This document shows positions 35,349 through 48,328 of a DNA stretch of 64,000 bases, one piece after another; position 1 is the first letter of the stretch; every line of letters starts with the position of its first letter. The translations under genes were made by a program, and so were the position numbers. This stretch comes from Malus domestica (taxonomy: Eukaryota > Streptophyta > Magnoliopsida > Rosales > Rosaceae): NCBI RefSeq assembly GCF_042453785.1, contig NC_091666.1, positions 21,410,501 through 21,474,500 on the forward strand, in the 5' to 3' direction. The notes beneath the pieces were generated by a model that was given only the letters and a program-made list of their open reading frames with translations, did not search any database and had not been told where the DNA came from.

Positions 35349-38300
35349 AGAAATCTAGTGAGAGTGGGTGCATCAAAGAGAATATGTCACACCGTCGCGA
35401 GCGGGTTGCAAAATCCTCTATCATGCCTCCAAACTCTTACTTTCATCCCCATCAGTGTAAAAATAGAAAACATACTTTAATAAGATATAAGGTCAAAAAC
35501 ATATATTGACGTAAGGTCAAAAATAAGTACATAAAATACGATAACGTCAAAATAGAGATATACTAACATATAGGTCGAAAACTCGAGCTGAACTTAAAAT
35601 TGAAAATGGAAAACACTTTCCTCTAAACATTTGTAACAACAAAAACAAATAACTAAAGTAAAGGAAGTTAAAATACTTATACTGAAAACCAAAACTGAAA
35701 ATGGAAATGGGTCTCGCCCAAGAATTCGTAACTTCACATACTCCGAGAAAAGATGTCTTTGGGTCGAGCCCCAAGAATATCAATTCTTAATCTGCATCAG
35801 CTGCTGTAGACGAATCTTCTTGTCCACTTGCTTAACGAACCCAACGAATAAGTTATCGATACAACAGTCGGCCGCCCGTGATATCGATCATATATTTGTT
35901 GTCTCGATAAGCAAGCAGTAATTTCCTGATGGTGCACAATTTCACATGTCGTAAATTCGATCCTCCGAATACAAGCTCGCACAACTCCTCTAACAACCAA
36001 TGTTGCATGTAGCAACTTTCGTACCATGCCGCAACAAGTGCCATACTCAAACCGAACAAAATACGAACTGTCGTCGTAAAACTTTATCCAGCACCAAGCA
36101 TCCTATCCTCCTCAGTTCTTCCAAATGTGACCAACTACTCCAGAGTATCACTAGTAAAGAACCCATTTGAAAATTGTACCTTGGGATTCAAGAGAAGTGG
36201 CTACCATGTTAGTAATAGACCCAAAAGCTCGAACCAAGCAAGCAGAAAACGAGAAGTCATCTTCCTCAACACGCAGTATCTCTTGGGAGTTGTTCTAATG
36301 CCCAATCCACTTCTCCATTTTTGCTTAGTTGCAGACTTCTAGTCAAACAAAGTCAAAGTTGGAGGAAAGAAGAAGGACTCTCAAGTGATCAACGTAAAAA
36401 CCCCATAAGAGCACACCCCATTCAATAGAAGTTTAAAGATCTTCCGATTCTCACCTCAACAGCACTGTGGTGACATTCCAGAGTGCACCAAACAGATCTG
36501 CTATAAGTGTTTCGACAACCACGTATTCATAACAATAAGGTTCAGAAGTGAAGCAGTGGAAATATACGTTGAGACGAACACATATCATCATAAAAAAGGT
36601 CTACCAGAGTAAGATATGATAGTTATGAATGGTAGCAACATAATGAGTGGTGACCATTCAATTCAGCATGAAGATAGTGATGCAATATGCTATTCATCTG
36701 CACCACAACCTTTCACCAGTATCTTACCAAAAGACGACTCAAACTTCACATCCTCGAGGAACTCTTTCTGGTAAGTCTGGTAAGCTTGTCAAAATATTAT
36801 GCTCCCAACATTCCTGCCCAAATCGATGAAAATTGAGCGCACACTTCCGCCAAATCGATCAATCGTGAATTCCTCATTGATTGAGCGAGAAACCATGTCG
36901 AGAAGGCTAAAAGAACACTCAAGAATTTGAGAGTCAAAACAAGTTTATTAAAACTGGAGCACAAGATATTGCGATTTGAACGAGAAACCATGCCGAGAAC
37001 AAACGTTTTTTTTTTTTTACACCCTCCGTATAATATCCCGGCATGATCTGGTTCACATTGAGAAACAAACAAGTGAAGGAAAATGAAGATGCAGAAATAG
37101 AAGTCACTGTTTATGATTATTTGGCTAATCATCACCATAAGGTTGACGGGTTTCTTAGCCAAAAGGGAAACAGGTCTAAGCTCAAAGAATAGTTAACAAC
37201 TGCTTATAAGATTTGACGAGGCCAAAGACATTTCGAGATTCACAATACTTTGTGAGAGCTGTTTCAAAGTTCATAAATTAAACATAGAACCTTCGAATCA
37301 ACAGAATGACGAAGAAGAAAGATACAAAGCAGCCTGCGTACGCATGCAGTGACACGATTGGCTACCTTAAAGTGATGCCCGTGAGCAAACCAAAGCTCAA
37401 TGAGTCTAGAGAATTTTATAGCAAAGCTCGATCTTCATACAATGATGAATATGGTAGAGTATCAAGCCATTACGCTGAAAATTACAAGGTTAAACAGTTA
37501 GTGGACAAGAGCACTAGTCAGTTGGGCCACAAGCAAGAGGCTAAGTTCACCTTTACGTAAAAGTGCGTGGACAAGGAGTTAGGGTTTACCGCCGAGTACC
37601 AGACCCCGGTGAAATTCAAGGAGTCTAATTATCCAAACAAGACTGGATCTTCATCATCCAAGTCCAACTACCATAACAACAAGAATTGTAACTCCATTTA
37701 GGGAAATTGATGGGAATAGCATCTGCTACCGAGGAGTTTCCCAAGAAAAGTAATTAATGCGAACGAAGTCAACACTCAAAGAATTTGGTATGAAACTGAC
37801 GGTCAAAGGTTAATGAACTTGATTTCGTCATTGGAATAAGCAAGAAGGTTATCAATAGAACAATCGACAAAGATTCATTCTAAAGATTCACACGAATGTC
37901 CTCAATGGAAACGAGTCTGAGAACATTGATTTTCTCCCAAGATTTCGATGCAAAGTCGACTCCGCCCGCAATTCCTAAGGAACGCATGTTGCAGAGTGGC
38001 ATCGCCATTTCGAATTTACAACTAGTCTTGACCAGACTTCCTCAAACTGAGATTTCTAAAACACGTCGCTTCCAAGTAACACCGACTATGCCCGTCATTC
38101 CCAAGGAATGCACGTCGTAGAGTATCAATCTGAAGCTGAAAGTCGTCCAACAAATCAAACACGTCACCGATGAGGCACAATCCCGACACGAATTTTCTTA
38201 TATTTCAACCGGAATGTGACAATTCAAACAGAGAAAAGCTCGCACAACTGTGCCGAATGACATCAAATCTAGAAGTCCTGACATCCAAATGATGTCAAAA

Positions 38301-38353
38301 CCGACACACTACTTTAGTAAGAGAATATCCTAAGTATGCTCTGAACAAACCAC

Positions 38354-38365
38354 GCTCTGATACCA
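38354..38365 (-). promoter_or_regulatory. Primer binding site of the LARD-like element
   Basis: The minus strand reads TGGTATCAGAGC, the standard initiator tRNA-Met PBS of plant LTR elements, three bases inside the LTR boundary. Confidence 0.9.
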
Positions 38366-38368
38366 ATC

Positions 38369-40712
38369 TGACACGCCCCGATCCCGATATTTCCCCGAAT
38401 ACTAGGATAGGCACGTGCTGGCCGACACCCGAGGGTGACGAAAGCCATTTATTAAGTGCAAATGCTGAAAACAACGGATATATAAGACTTATAAATATAA
38501 AAGAATAAAGAATATGCATTTAAGGAACGTGTTCAGAGCATACAACTAACTAGAACATCGAAAGAAATAATATAAATTGGAGTGAACAAAAGAATGGATC
38601 CTACACCGAAAGGACTCGAAGATGCTGAAGCGGAAGTGCCTGGATGTCAGGATTGTACGCCTCGATTCTAAGTCCTGAAGGGGGCGCAAAACAAACATGA
38701 GTGGACCAAGTTGATATATATATAGTAAAACAGTTATCAACGTACTAACCCCCAGGTTTTATGAAAACACATATATAATGATAAACATAGGTTTTCCAAA
38801 ACCTAGCATGCCGTGCAATATCTCAAATCATAACTTGTATATATAATAATCACTAGTGAATTGTCCGATAACCCCCAGGCCCCATGCCGACTCCCCGTCT
38901 CTGAGCAGACAATCAGAGGAAAATACACTTCAGGCCCCATGCCGGCTCCCCATCCCTGTGCTAAATAGCCAAAGGAAACATACTCCAGGCCCTATGCCAA
39001 CACCAAACCGTCGCCCGGGACGGACCGGAATCTATCCCTACGTCCCGTAGCGGAAAGGACCACTAGGTAAGTACAAAACCACTGAACATATTTATATTGA
39101 AAAACAACTTCGTAGTATAAAGTCATCCATCATCTATACTACAAAGAGGTGTTCTAAACATGTTCTAAATATCATATCGTCATCCATCGGATATTCTATA
39201 AGGACATGGGTTATAGGAAAAATAGTAATAATTCAATCTAGCCTCAGTAAGCATACTATCTCATAAAGTACTTCATAAAACATAAGTATTAAATCATGCT
39301 TTTCATGTATGCATTTCTATTAATAAAACATGCATTTTTAGAAGGGGTCCACTCACCGTACACCGATGATGCAAAGCTGTACCAAAAAGGTATAGCGGAA
39401 TCACCGTTAATAATTTCACCTATTCACATAAAGGAGTACCTTTGGTCAAACTCTATTCAAACGATTGAATTTGGGAAAACGGACTTCAAAAACGAGTCCA
39501 GGACGTCGAAATTAGCCTAGGAGAGGTCCTGGACGAAACCTCGAAAAGTCAACTCAAAAAGTCAACGTTGATCGTTGACCGATCAAAGTCAAAGTCAACT
39601 CTGACCGTTGACCGTTGACTAAGTCAACAGTCAACTGGTCAGAGGTCAAAGTCAATTGGGCTTTGAATTGGGTTGGGCTGAAAAGGGCCTTAAAGGTTTT
39701 GAGGAAAAGGGCTTTCAGCCCCTTAACAGAAAATGGCCCAAAGGGCCCTAAATTCCTAAAACAGAAAATAAAATAAATAAAAACCTTAAAAGGTTTTTGG
39801 GTTGGGTCATGGGCCACAGGCCCTAAACATAAACGGCCCGAGGGCCTTTGGGTCCTAAAACAATAACAATTAAATTAAATTAAAAAAAATAATTAAAAGG
39901 ATATGGGTTAGGATTTGGGCTTCCCCACCACACGGGCCTAAGGCCCTCTTGCTACAGGAACCGGCCTGGAAGGCCTGGCCTCACCGGAGCACCACCACCG
40001 AAGCTTCACAGCTCCGGCCGACTTCCACACACAACCCTAGACTTCGATCTAGGTACCAAAACAAAGAGCAAGACGAAGGGAGAATTTCTATACCTTCCTT
40101 TCGTCGTGGAACGACCGGAGATGGCCGGAATAACCCCCGAGGTCGCTGGAGTTGGGTGTGCTTACACCCGGCTTCGATTTCGTCCTATAACCTCCAAAAA
40201 TCACGAATTAACTCCAATTAAACCTCAATCTCGCAAGAATCAAGGACGAAAAGAGAGAATTAGGGGCTTACCTAACCGGAGATTGAAAAATCTCGCCGGA
40301 GCTCCTTTTCCGGTTCTCTGGGGTCGCGGGAACGAGAGGGAGAGAGAGAGAGAGAGCAGGACGCGGTGATGAAGGGTGATGGGCTTCCTCGCGTGGGGAG
40401 ATGGGTGCGTGCGTGTGTGCGCGGTGCAGAGAAGAGGGAGAGAAGTGAGAGATGAGAGAGAGCCGAGAGGGAGAGACATGAAGAAAGAAAAGAAAAACAA
40501 AAAAAAGAAGAAGAAAGAAGGGAGTTCACGGGGGGGAAAGAGAGAAGAAAGAGAAATTAGTTGGGGGGCTGCCACGTGGCAGATTTAGAAAGAAAAGGGA
40601 TCCAATGCTTTGGATCCTGATTTGGTAGACAAAAAAGATGAAATTGATATATTTAAAACATTTAGGGGTAATTAAAAACATAAATCTTTATAATTAGGGG
40701 GCGGGTGTTACA
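38369..40712 (-). repeat. 5' LTR of the LARD-like element (minus orientation)
   Basis: 2344 bp, including a 157-bp block with repeated GTTGACC/GTCAAC motifs that is deleted from the other LTR. Confidence 0.93.
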
Positions 40713-40770
40713 TTGTGAACCATCACAAGCAAGAAGTTCAAAACTCTTGAAGACTGAAAGTTTTGGTCCT

Positions 40771-41607
40771 ACTACAAAAAACACTTTGCGCGATGAAATA
40801 AGATTTGTTGCGCAAAGTATGAATTCGTTGCTCAAAACCGTGCACGACAAAATTTTTGTCGCTAATGGTTTGTCACGCAAAGCTCATGAAGAGAGGGTTG
40901 CGCGATCAAAATTAATCTTCGTCGCGCAAAGTTTTTGGATTTTTTTTGGTATTTTATTTAATTAAATTAATTTAATATTTTGCATGACGAAAATTGTTTT
41001 ATTATTTCTCTTATTTTAATTTAATTATAGTAATTGTTTGCATGGCGAAATATTTGGTAGCGCAAGATTTTTTGAGTTTTTACTTTTTTTTTAATGTAAT
41101 TTAATTTATGATGACTTTATTTTTCAATTGCTTTAATTTAAATTGACACATTCAAAATAAAATTACATACGAAAAATACTGATCAAATTATTCATAATAT
41201 AAGTTATATATATATATATATATATATCTAAAAATTAATAAAGTACATTAAGAAAATCCTAATGCAAGTATATTGTAGTGGTGCTGGCATGGGATATGGT
41301 CCGATAGCATCCTAATTCTTAACATCTCAACTTTCTCCGTCAAAGTCACGACGATTCCCTACGAGAAAAAAATGGTCAAATAACCAAGAAAACAACACAA
41401 AATAATACCAAAAAATTGGCATACCCCAAATCTGACCCTCAAACTCCCCCCTCACCATATACCCGACCCCAAACCCCACCTTAAATCCAAAATTAGCTCC
41501 AAAAACACATTAATGAAAAAAAATATTAAATTTTAGGGAGAAAATACCTTTTAGCAAGATTGAGAGTGAGTGAGAGATAGGAAGGAGAGAGTGTGAGACA
41601 ATGAGAG

Positions 41608-41661
<54 letters not shown>

Positions 41662-41950
41662 GGAGTGAGTGTGAGAGGGTCGGATTTGGGGAGAGGGGAA
41701 GAGAAAGTAAAGGTAAGAGAATAGAGCGAGACATTGAGACATTTGTGGAGTTATTTTGGTTTTAAAAACCGTATCACTTTGTGCAACGAATAATACGATT
41801 GTGCATGACAAAAGATTGGTCACATAAAGCCTTAAAAAAAAATTCCCACATCCCATTTTTGGCGCCCACCCAAATTTTTTGGATTTTGCACGATAAAAAG
41901 ATTGGTTGAGCAAAGGTTTGCGCAACGAAAGATTGGTCGTGCAAAGTTTT
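40771..41950 (+). mobile_element. CACTA-family element, partly degraded
   Basis: It begins ACTACAAAAAACACTTTGCG followed by GCGCGATGAAATAAG. It carries internal GCGCAAAG/GACGAAA repeats and a (GA)n at about 41610-41657. It ends in AACGAAAGATTGGTCGTGC at about 41942, next to LEA-type upstream DNA. No transposase gene. Confidence 0.65.
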
Positions 41951-42090
41951 AATCATCAACATAAGATTCAATTTTATCCGTGGCATACACCACATCTCTC
42001 AAATGGCAGGTGAGATTGTAAGCCATTACTCTATAATAATCACCCTTCACTAATCAAATTGTTTATAGTATCATCAAAATTTATATTTAG
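41951..42090. other. Orphan LEA upstream fragment
   Basis: Matches the region upstream of the LEA genes near 8270-8420 (GGCATACACCACATCTC, CTATAATAATCACCCTTCAC), but no LEA coding sequence lies next to it. It marks a lost or rearranged eighth unit. Confidence 0.7.
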
Positions 42091-42318
42091 GTAATTTAGC
42101 CAAAGGTCAATAAAATTTTTACTATTAAGCCATATATCAATGACATATTTGTGTTTTGGACTTTATCAATGATATATTTTTATTAATTAGGCATAGGTCA
42201 ATGATTAATGCCACATAGGCTTTAAGTCATTATAAATAGTTAGAATTTGACTATTCTATCATTTACTGTCTCTTTCTCTCTCTATAAATGTTATATGGGG
42301 TTAAGCTATTATAAATAT

Positions 42319-42992
42319 GGATTTAGATCATCTCCCGATCAATTTGTGGAGATCCTTCGAGCCGATGGATCTCATCCATTGATACAAATCCAACGGCCAA
42401 AATCTCTTATCCTTCCTCTTTTTCCCTCAACTCTTCTCTTTTTCCCTCACTTCGAAGCTCTCAACCTCGAACCACTAACTCCTCAAATTCGAAATTAAAT
42501 TCAACCCCACCTCAAAATCAGCCCCAACATTACCACAACCCACCCAACCCACGACCACCAATTGAAAGTCCCTCACCTTACCCTCTCCAAAATCAGCCCC
42601 AAACACCACCACATCCCTCAGTTGCAAGTCCCTTGACCTTAAAATCTTAGTCGATGTTAATGAAACAACAAAGAGAGGGGTCGTGCAAACCAATGTCTTT
42701 TGGTTGCAGAGATCTTTTTCATAACTATGGAAGAATTAGAGTGAGAGAAATCTCAAAGATGAAGAAGAAGGAAGAGATGACAAATAAAAAACTAAAATAG
42801 TAAGGGATAGTGAAAAAATAAATCAGACTTAGTGCACATATGACCTGCAATTGAATTTGAGGTTTCTTAACAACGATGCGGTGTAGGGGTGCGAGGGAGA
42901 AGTAGGAGTTGAGGGGGAAGAGAGGCGGGGGAGGAAGATTTGGCCGTTAGATTTCTATTCCTATAGAACTGATCTTGAGAGGATCTGAATCC
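42319..42992. mobile_element. Possible MITE-like inverted-repeat element
   Basis: GGATTTAGATCATCTCCCGATC at the left (split by a few changes) is mirrored at the right by GATCTTGAGAGGATCTGAATCC, and both have AACGGCCAAA(A)TC further in. No clear target duplication, so class is uncertain. ORFs inside are not recognised. Confidence 0.45.
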
Positions 42993-43079
42993 AACAAATA
43001 GTTAGAAAATGTATATTATATCACTCTCTCTTGCCCTACGTTTACATAAAGGAGTCTACTCAAGTAAAAAAAAAAAGGG

Positions 43080-43465
43080 GAACCAAGAAACAGACATTGC
43101 ATTACAATGTTCTAATGCAAATGTAAAAAACATAACCAGGAAACAGACACTACATTACAGTGTATGAATCTAAATGTAAACAATAGAGCTAGGAAACGAA
43201 CATTGCATTACAGTGTCTGAAGCTAAATGTAAAATCATGAGTTGCATGAGGTGTGTAGGAGACATGTGAGTGATGGAAAAAGTAGAACTAGGAAACGGAC
43301 ACTGCATTGCAGTGTCTGAATCCAAATGTACAAAGGAACATGTTGGAGGTGTGTGAGTGATGGAAAAAATGAAAACAATAAATAGACACTACAACTCAGT
43401 GTCTCAATCCAAATTTAAAAAGCAGAATAGAGAAACAGACATTGCATTGCAGTGTCTGATCCGTA
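43080..43465. repeat. Six hairpin-type repeats GACAYTRCATTRCAGTGTC
   Basis: Variants of GACACTGCATTACAGTGTC, an imperfect palindrome, occur at about 43090, 43145, 43200, 43278, 43385 and 43438. They are separated by similar CTGAATCCAAATGTAAA and GGAAACAGA spacers. Spacing is 52-107 bp. No coding content. Confidence 0.7.
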
Positions 43466-45245
43466 TTAACTTATTCAAAATATAAAACTATAAGAAAGAG
43501 AGTGTTAATTGAAGTGGGTGCCAGCTGTAGTTGCAGATTTTGTAATTTTTGTTTATTTTAAATGCATTTAAGTATCACAATACATGATTGATCTATTTAT
43601 AAAATTAACATAAATATTGTTGGTCTATTGTTGCTTGTGAACCATCATAAGCAAGAAGTTCAAAACTCTTGAAGACTGAAAGTTTCGGTCCTTTAGAGCC
43701 GAGGGATTAATATAAATTATGAATCTAATAGATGCGAATACAAAGATGTAAACTTACTAGCCACAATTTAAAAATCTATCAAAGTTGCAAGTGGTGGACT
43801 GTCTTTGTGGATAAGGATTTCCTCTTCAACTTATTACCTCTTGGATTCAAACTCCCCATCCTCATAGTTTAGATGAATTTAATGTAGATTATCCTATTGT
43901 TTGTCAAAAAAAAAAAAAAATCTATGTGCGTTAAGGTAGGGAATAAAATCACACAACTAGGGCCGTAAATTAGCTCGAAACAATTTGAGCTTGACCAGGT
44001 TCCACTCGTGTTTGGCTCATTGAAGTTCGGTTCATGAAGGAACGGAGCAAAGTTGAAAATCAAAGTATAAAAGGAACAAATGGAATGTAAAACTTTATTA
44101 TTAAAAACAAAGAACTACAGTTGCCAAGAAGGCTACATGAACTAAAGAGTCTACATCTTGACTGAGTTGTTCATAATAAATACAAGCAGTCCTATATATA
44201 GAAAGAAATCCTAAACTTAACGGGCAAGGAATCCTAATCCGTGTCCTCCAAGTAAACTAATAAAAACCATAATAAATTAATTTTCCAACACCTCTTGTCA
44301 AACCATGGTGGTAACAACATGAACTTTCCAAGAAGGAAACCAATGGCCAAGCAGATGTAGATTCCAATTCCAATGCAACCAACGACAACCGAGAGCAACC
44401 AATGATGGGAGAATCCACTCAGTTTATTTTGAGTTTTCTACTCGTTTGGTTTTGGATTTGTAATTTTGTGGGATTTGGATTGTGAAAGTTTAAACACTCT
44501 TTTGTATCACCATTTATTTAGTGAAATTCCTCGCTGTTCTTCGTCCATGGACGTAGGCTTTTATGCCAAACCACGTTAATCTCTTGTGTTGCTATTTTGA
44601 GATTGTTTGTTTTAGCATTCGTTTATTATGTTGATATTTAGTATTTTGTTAGAATTTGCTTCCACTTGCGCATAAAAGTACGACACAAAGAAGGCACGGC
44701 CTCCTGACTAACCACTGTATGATGATTTGGTTTCTTTGTATTTATTTTACATTCAGGGTTTCTTTAAGGAAATTAAAATAAATTAACACCACTCATACCA
44801 AGCTGAACCAATCTTCGTGACCCGGGATTGGATCAAATTTTTAGAAGCCCATGATCATGTCAATTTCAGCCGAGGGATACGTTTCCCCAACGATGTTTTT
44901 GTTTTAAATTTGTGTTGATGAATACTTTGAATATGACTACTATGATTGCTTGGAGTATATTTAAGGATACTAATTCAAATAAGGCACTACTTGGTGCGTA
45001 AAGAACTAACCAAAGTTGTGAGGATAAGTAAACAATTTTAGAGGCTAAACGTCGGTATTTGCAAAATATGGCAAGGGAGTTTAAAATGTCTTGTGGTGAA
45101 TAACTAGTCGAGTATTAGTTGTACATGTGGTATTTAGACCTCTTATTTAAACAACTCTCTCTCAAAAAATGTGATAGGACCCAATCTTATTTTTAAGACC
45201 AAAATTTGATTGGTGATTATTTAAACAACTAAAACTAATTAAAAT

Positions 45246-45834
45246 TTGTTTGTATGTTTATTTTATAGCAATGACAAACTCTCTCTCAAAAACCTCAAAG
45301 AAGACAAGCTTACTGGCCCAAACTTTCAATATTGGCTCCGCAATATTCGCTATGTCTTAACTGTTGAGAAGTTAGCATTCCATATGGATGCGGACCCTCC
45401 TACTAAGAAGTTATCTGATAACGCCACTCAACAGAAAAAGGCGTGAAAGGAAGACTTTGTTGGAGGCTAATGAGACATCGCATTGCTATATGCTAGTAAA
45501 CTTGAGTCTCGAACTTCAAAGACAGACAGACAAATGAAAACCGCCAAAAGTTATCATCGATCAACTTGGGAAGTTGTTCGGAGAAGATATCCGCACGGTC
45601 TGCTTTGATGTTGTTAGGGAGTTCATTTGATTGATGACATAAAGAGGTTTGGGGTTGATCTTTATCCTGGTCTTCAACATAACATCATACTGCAATCTGT
45701 ACCGGACTCATTCAGCCGATTCTTTTAAATTACCATACGAATGACATCTCGTGTACGACACAAAAACTGGTCCGGATGACGTCCATCGCTTGCAAAGATA
45801 TCAAGAGAGATGAGGGGAGCAAAGAGTTGCTCAC
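45246..45834 (+). pseudogene. Degenerate copia gag remnant, second copy
   Basis: Contains LTGPNFQYWLRN and VLTVEKLAF, as in the copy at 10630. A base difference in the GAAAAAGG run moves the frame, giving a stop at 45444-45446. The remnant is then split by the solo LTR at 45835. Confidence 0.6.
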
Positions 45835-47335
45835 TGATGAGTAGATTTTATATTATATATTTTACCCTAATCTTAGTATATTTTGGTTAATATTTTACAA
45901 GAATTTTGATACTTTGAATTGTATTTCTAATATATGACTTTCGACTTCCTCTGGAGCAAAACAGGATCAAATGGACGAATTTTGGAGTAATTAATTCTAG
46001 TCGGAGGATGTTCGTGAGTCACTTAGCTTGATCGTATCAAAATCTGGGATTTTTCCACTAAGCGGTTATTTTCTGGCGATAAAATAAAGGAGCGATGCGC
46101 AGTGCTGGAAAATGACGTTTTTGGGCTTAAATTGCGTTTTTGGAGCCAAGATGACCTCGGATAGGTTTGTGGCCTTCTGGAGAAGTATTCAGAATATTCC
46201 AAACATTAAATCCAGCTATATTGGGCCAGTTTTGGAGTAGCTTATAGGTCCAAAACGTGGCTGTTTAGATTTTAGGCGAATTTTACCATTTAATTTAGGG
46301 TTATGTTTCCTATTTTATTTTATTATTATTTTTAGTTTCCTAGTGGGAATAAATGACCTGTTTTTAGGGTTTGTGTGGGGGGGGGGGGGCTTAGCAGATA
46401 TAATTGGTTGGCCGGCTACCATATTTCGCTACGCTTTTCTTTTATGCAATTTTGGAGACAGAGAGAATTGTTAGGGTTTTGAAGACTTTTTACTTGAAGC
46501 TGCTTTCAATCATTTTCTTGAATATATTTTCTATGATTCTAATTATGAATATGCGTAACTAATTCCTTTTGCTAGGGCGAAGTCTTGGGTCTTAGCATGA
46601 ATATGTGATTTTTATTTAATTGCTTATGATTGATTGCATGCATACTTTGAATTGTTAATTACCGGGAAAAAAACTATCTAATTGTCTTAATGTCTGATCA
46701 CCATTAGGATCTTTAGAAAATTAATTTGATGCAATTTTGGTCGGAAGGTTCCCTGAAATTGACGTTGGCTTCTTGTGATTAATAATTATAATTTCACTTA
46801 GGATGAATACCACGTCTTAAGGATTGCATGGTTTTTCAAAGGATTTTCATAAAGAATAATGAGTCTTTCATGTTCAGATTTGATCCGAATGTCCGAACGG
46901 GTTGCATGTTAGATATACGTTCTATGTTGGAGGTTCCAAGTAGAATATGAATTAGGAAAATCTAACCTTCAAAGTGGCATGTGTAGATCATAAGTAATTG
47001 GTAAAAGTTCATAGGATTGCTAGGTGATGGTGGAACCCTAGTGCTTTCTTAATTTGATTTCTCCCAAAACTGATTTCTTTTTCCCCCAATTTTAATATTG
47101 CAGATTGTCTTATCTTTAATAGTTAATTTCGTTTTTAATTTAAGTAGGTTATAAAATCAATCATCTCAATTTCTACTTTACAATAACTAATTGGAATTTG
47201 GTTAGTTTAGAATTATTTAATAATCCCTGTGGAGAACAACCTTGCGAGATTCGTTTATATTACAACAACCTTGTGATTCTTGCAAGTATAATAGGAGTTT
47301 TTAGCTCGTTCACATGAGTAGTAAAATCCCTATCA
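45835..47335 (+). mobile_element. Solo LTR, 1.5 kb, TSD CTCAC
   Basis: Starts TGATGAGTAG, ends ATCCCTATCA, flanked by CTCAC at 45830-45834 and 47336-47340. The empty site is in duplication copy 1 near 11265. The GTGGAGAACAACCTTGCG motif near the end resembles tails of some plant Gypsy LTRs; family assignment is tentative. Contains a 13-base G run near 46379. Confidence 0.9.
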
Positions 47336-48328
47336 CTCACCATGGGAGAATCATCTAAATCAAAGCCCAAAAAGAAAGCTAAAGCCAGTACTTAAAAGTT
47401 GAAAGCCAAAAGCCGCTAAGATCTTAGGTTTAATTTTCGTTAAAGGCGAATTTGAACCACATTATTATAAGTCCATTGTTCATTATTTAATTTTTTTATT
47501 AAAGGGATAAACAAGATCAATTCAATCTAATGATTTAATTATTGACAAATTAATGTTTGTATTAATTAATCAATGTGATATAGTTAAAGTGTTTGAGAAG
47601 TGGGAGCTTGGGTGATGCACTTTGTTTGTATCACGCCATTAAATTCATCGAGTGGATTCAAAATGTTTGACATAGTGTGAGTGCAACTTGAAAGTATTTT
47701 AGAAGTGTCAAGTAAAGTTGTAAGGAGACTACAGAATTCAAAAGTTTAATTTGAAGCTCTAATCCAATCAAGAGCATCAAGTTTCCCTTAACCGCAGATT
47801 TGATGGGGCAATAGCTCAAGCCATAAGACCTTATAGGTTTCATGGAGTAATTCTTATCAGCTTCTAATTCATATCCAAGTGAGATATGAGCATAAACATT
47901 CTTAGAGGCGATAATCGAAAAAAACGTACTGGACACCATTACTCAATGAGTGATGAATGCATATAACTGGGACGAAATTCGTAATAGTACGAATTGTCGT
48001 GCGCATCAACTACCTTTTGTGTAAGTGGGAGATTATTGGAGTATGCCCGAAAAGTAATTGACGTGGCAACACGTAATTGGTTATTCAAGGTAACCGAATG
48101 TCGAGTCATCGACGACAAAAGGCAAGTGAGAACATTCGCCGAGCACAGGACCTAATAGTAGATTAGGAAACTTCGTTATTGATTAGAATGATCCAAGGAA
48201 TAACTAGGAATAACTTAAGTAGTAAGGACCAGATGTAAAGATGTTCCAATCCTGATATACGTAGCCTATGGATCTTCGGTCTAAAATTATCTTCCTAGCC
48301 ATTGGATGATGAAAGGACTATCAAACAT

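Larger units (their letters stand above)
35226..38368 (-). other. Non-coding internal region of the LARD-like element
   Basis: Between the LTRs there is a (AT)n run at about 35308-35345 and scattered short ORFs (the longest 121 codons, minus strand, 36797-37162) with no recognised domain. No protease, RT, RNase H or integrase motif was seen on either strand. Confidence 0.75.
33041..40712 (-). mobile_element. LARD-like LTR retrotransposon, 7.7 kb, TSD TTGTG
   Basis: Long LTRs at 33041-35225 and 38369-40712 are flanked by TTGTG at 33036-33040 and 40713-40717. PBS and polypurine tract orientations place the element on the minus strand (LTR reads TGTAACACC...GGGGCGTGTCA). The 3.1-kb internal region has no gag, pol or other recognisable domain, which fits a large retrotransposon derivative, probably mobilised by a Gypsy partner. 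It is inserted in LEA5 upstream DNA. Confidence 0.93.

Noticed and set aside
37306-37560. 84-codon lysine-rich ORF in the LARD interior
   Set aside because: No domain, on the plus strand while the element is on the minus strand, and flanked by non-coding sequence.
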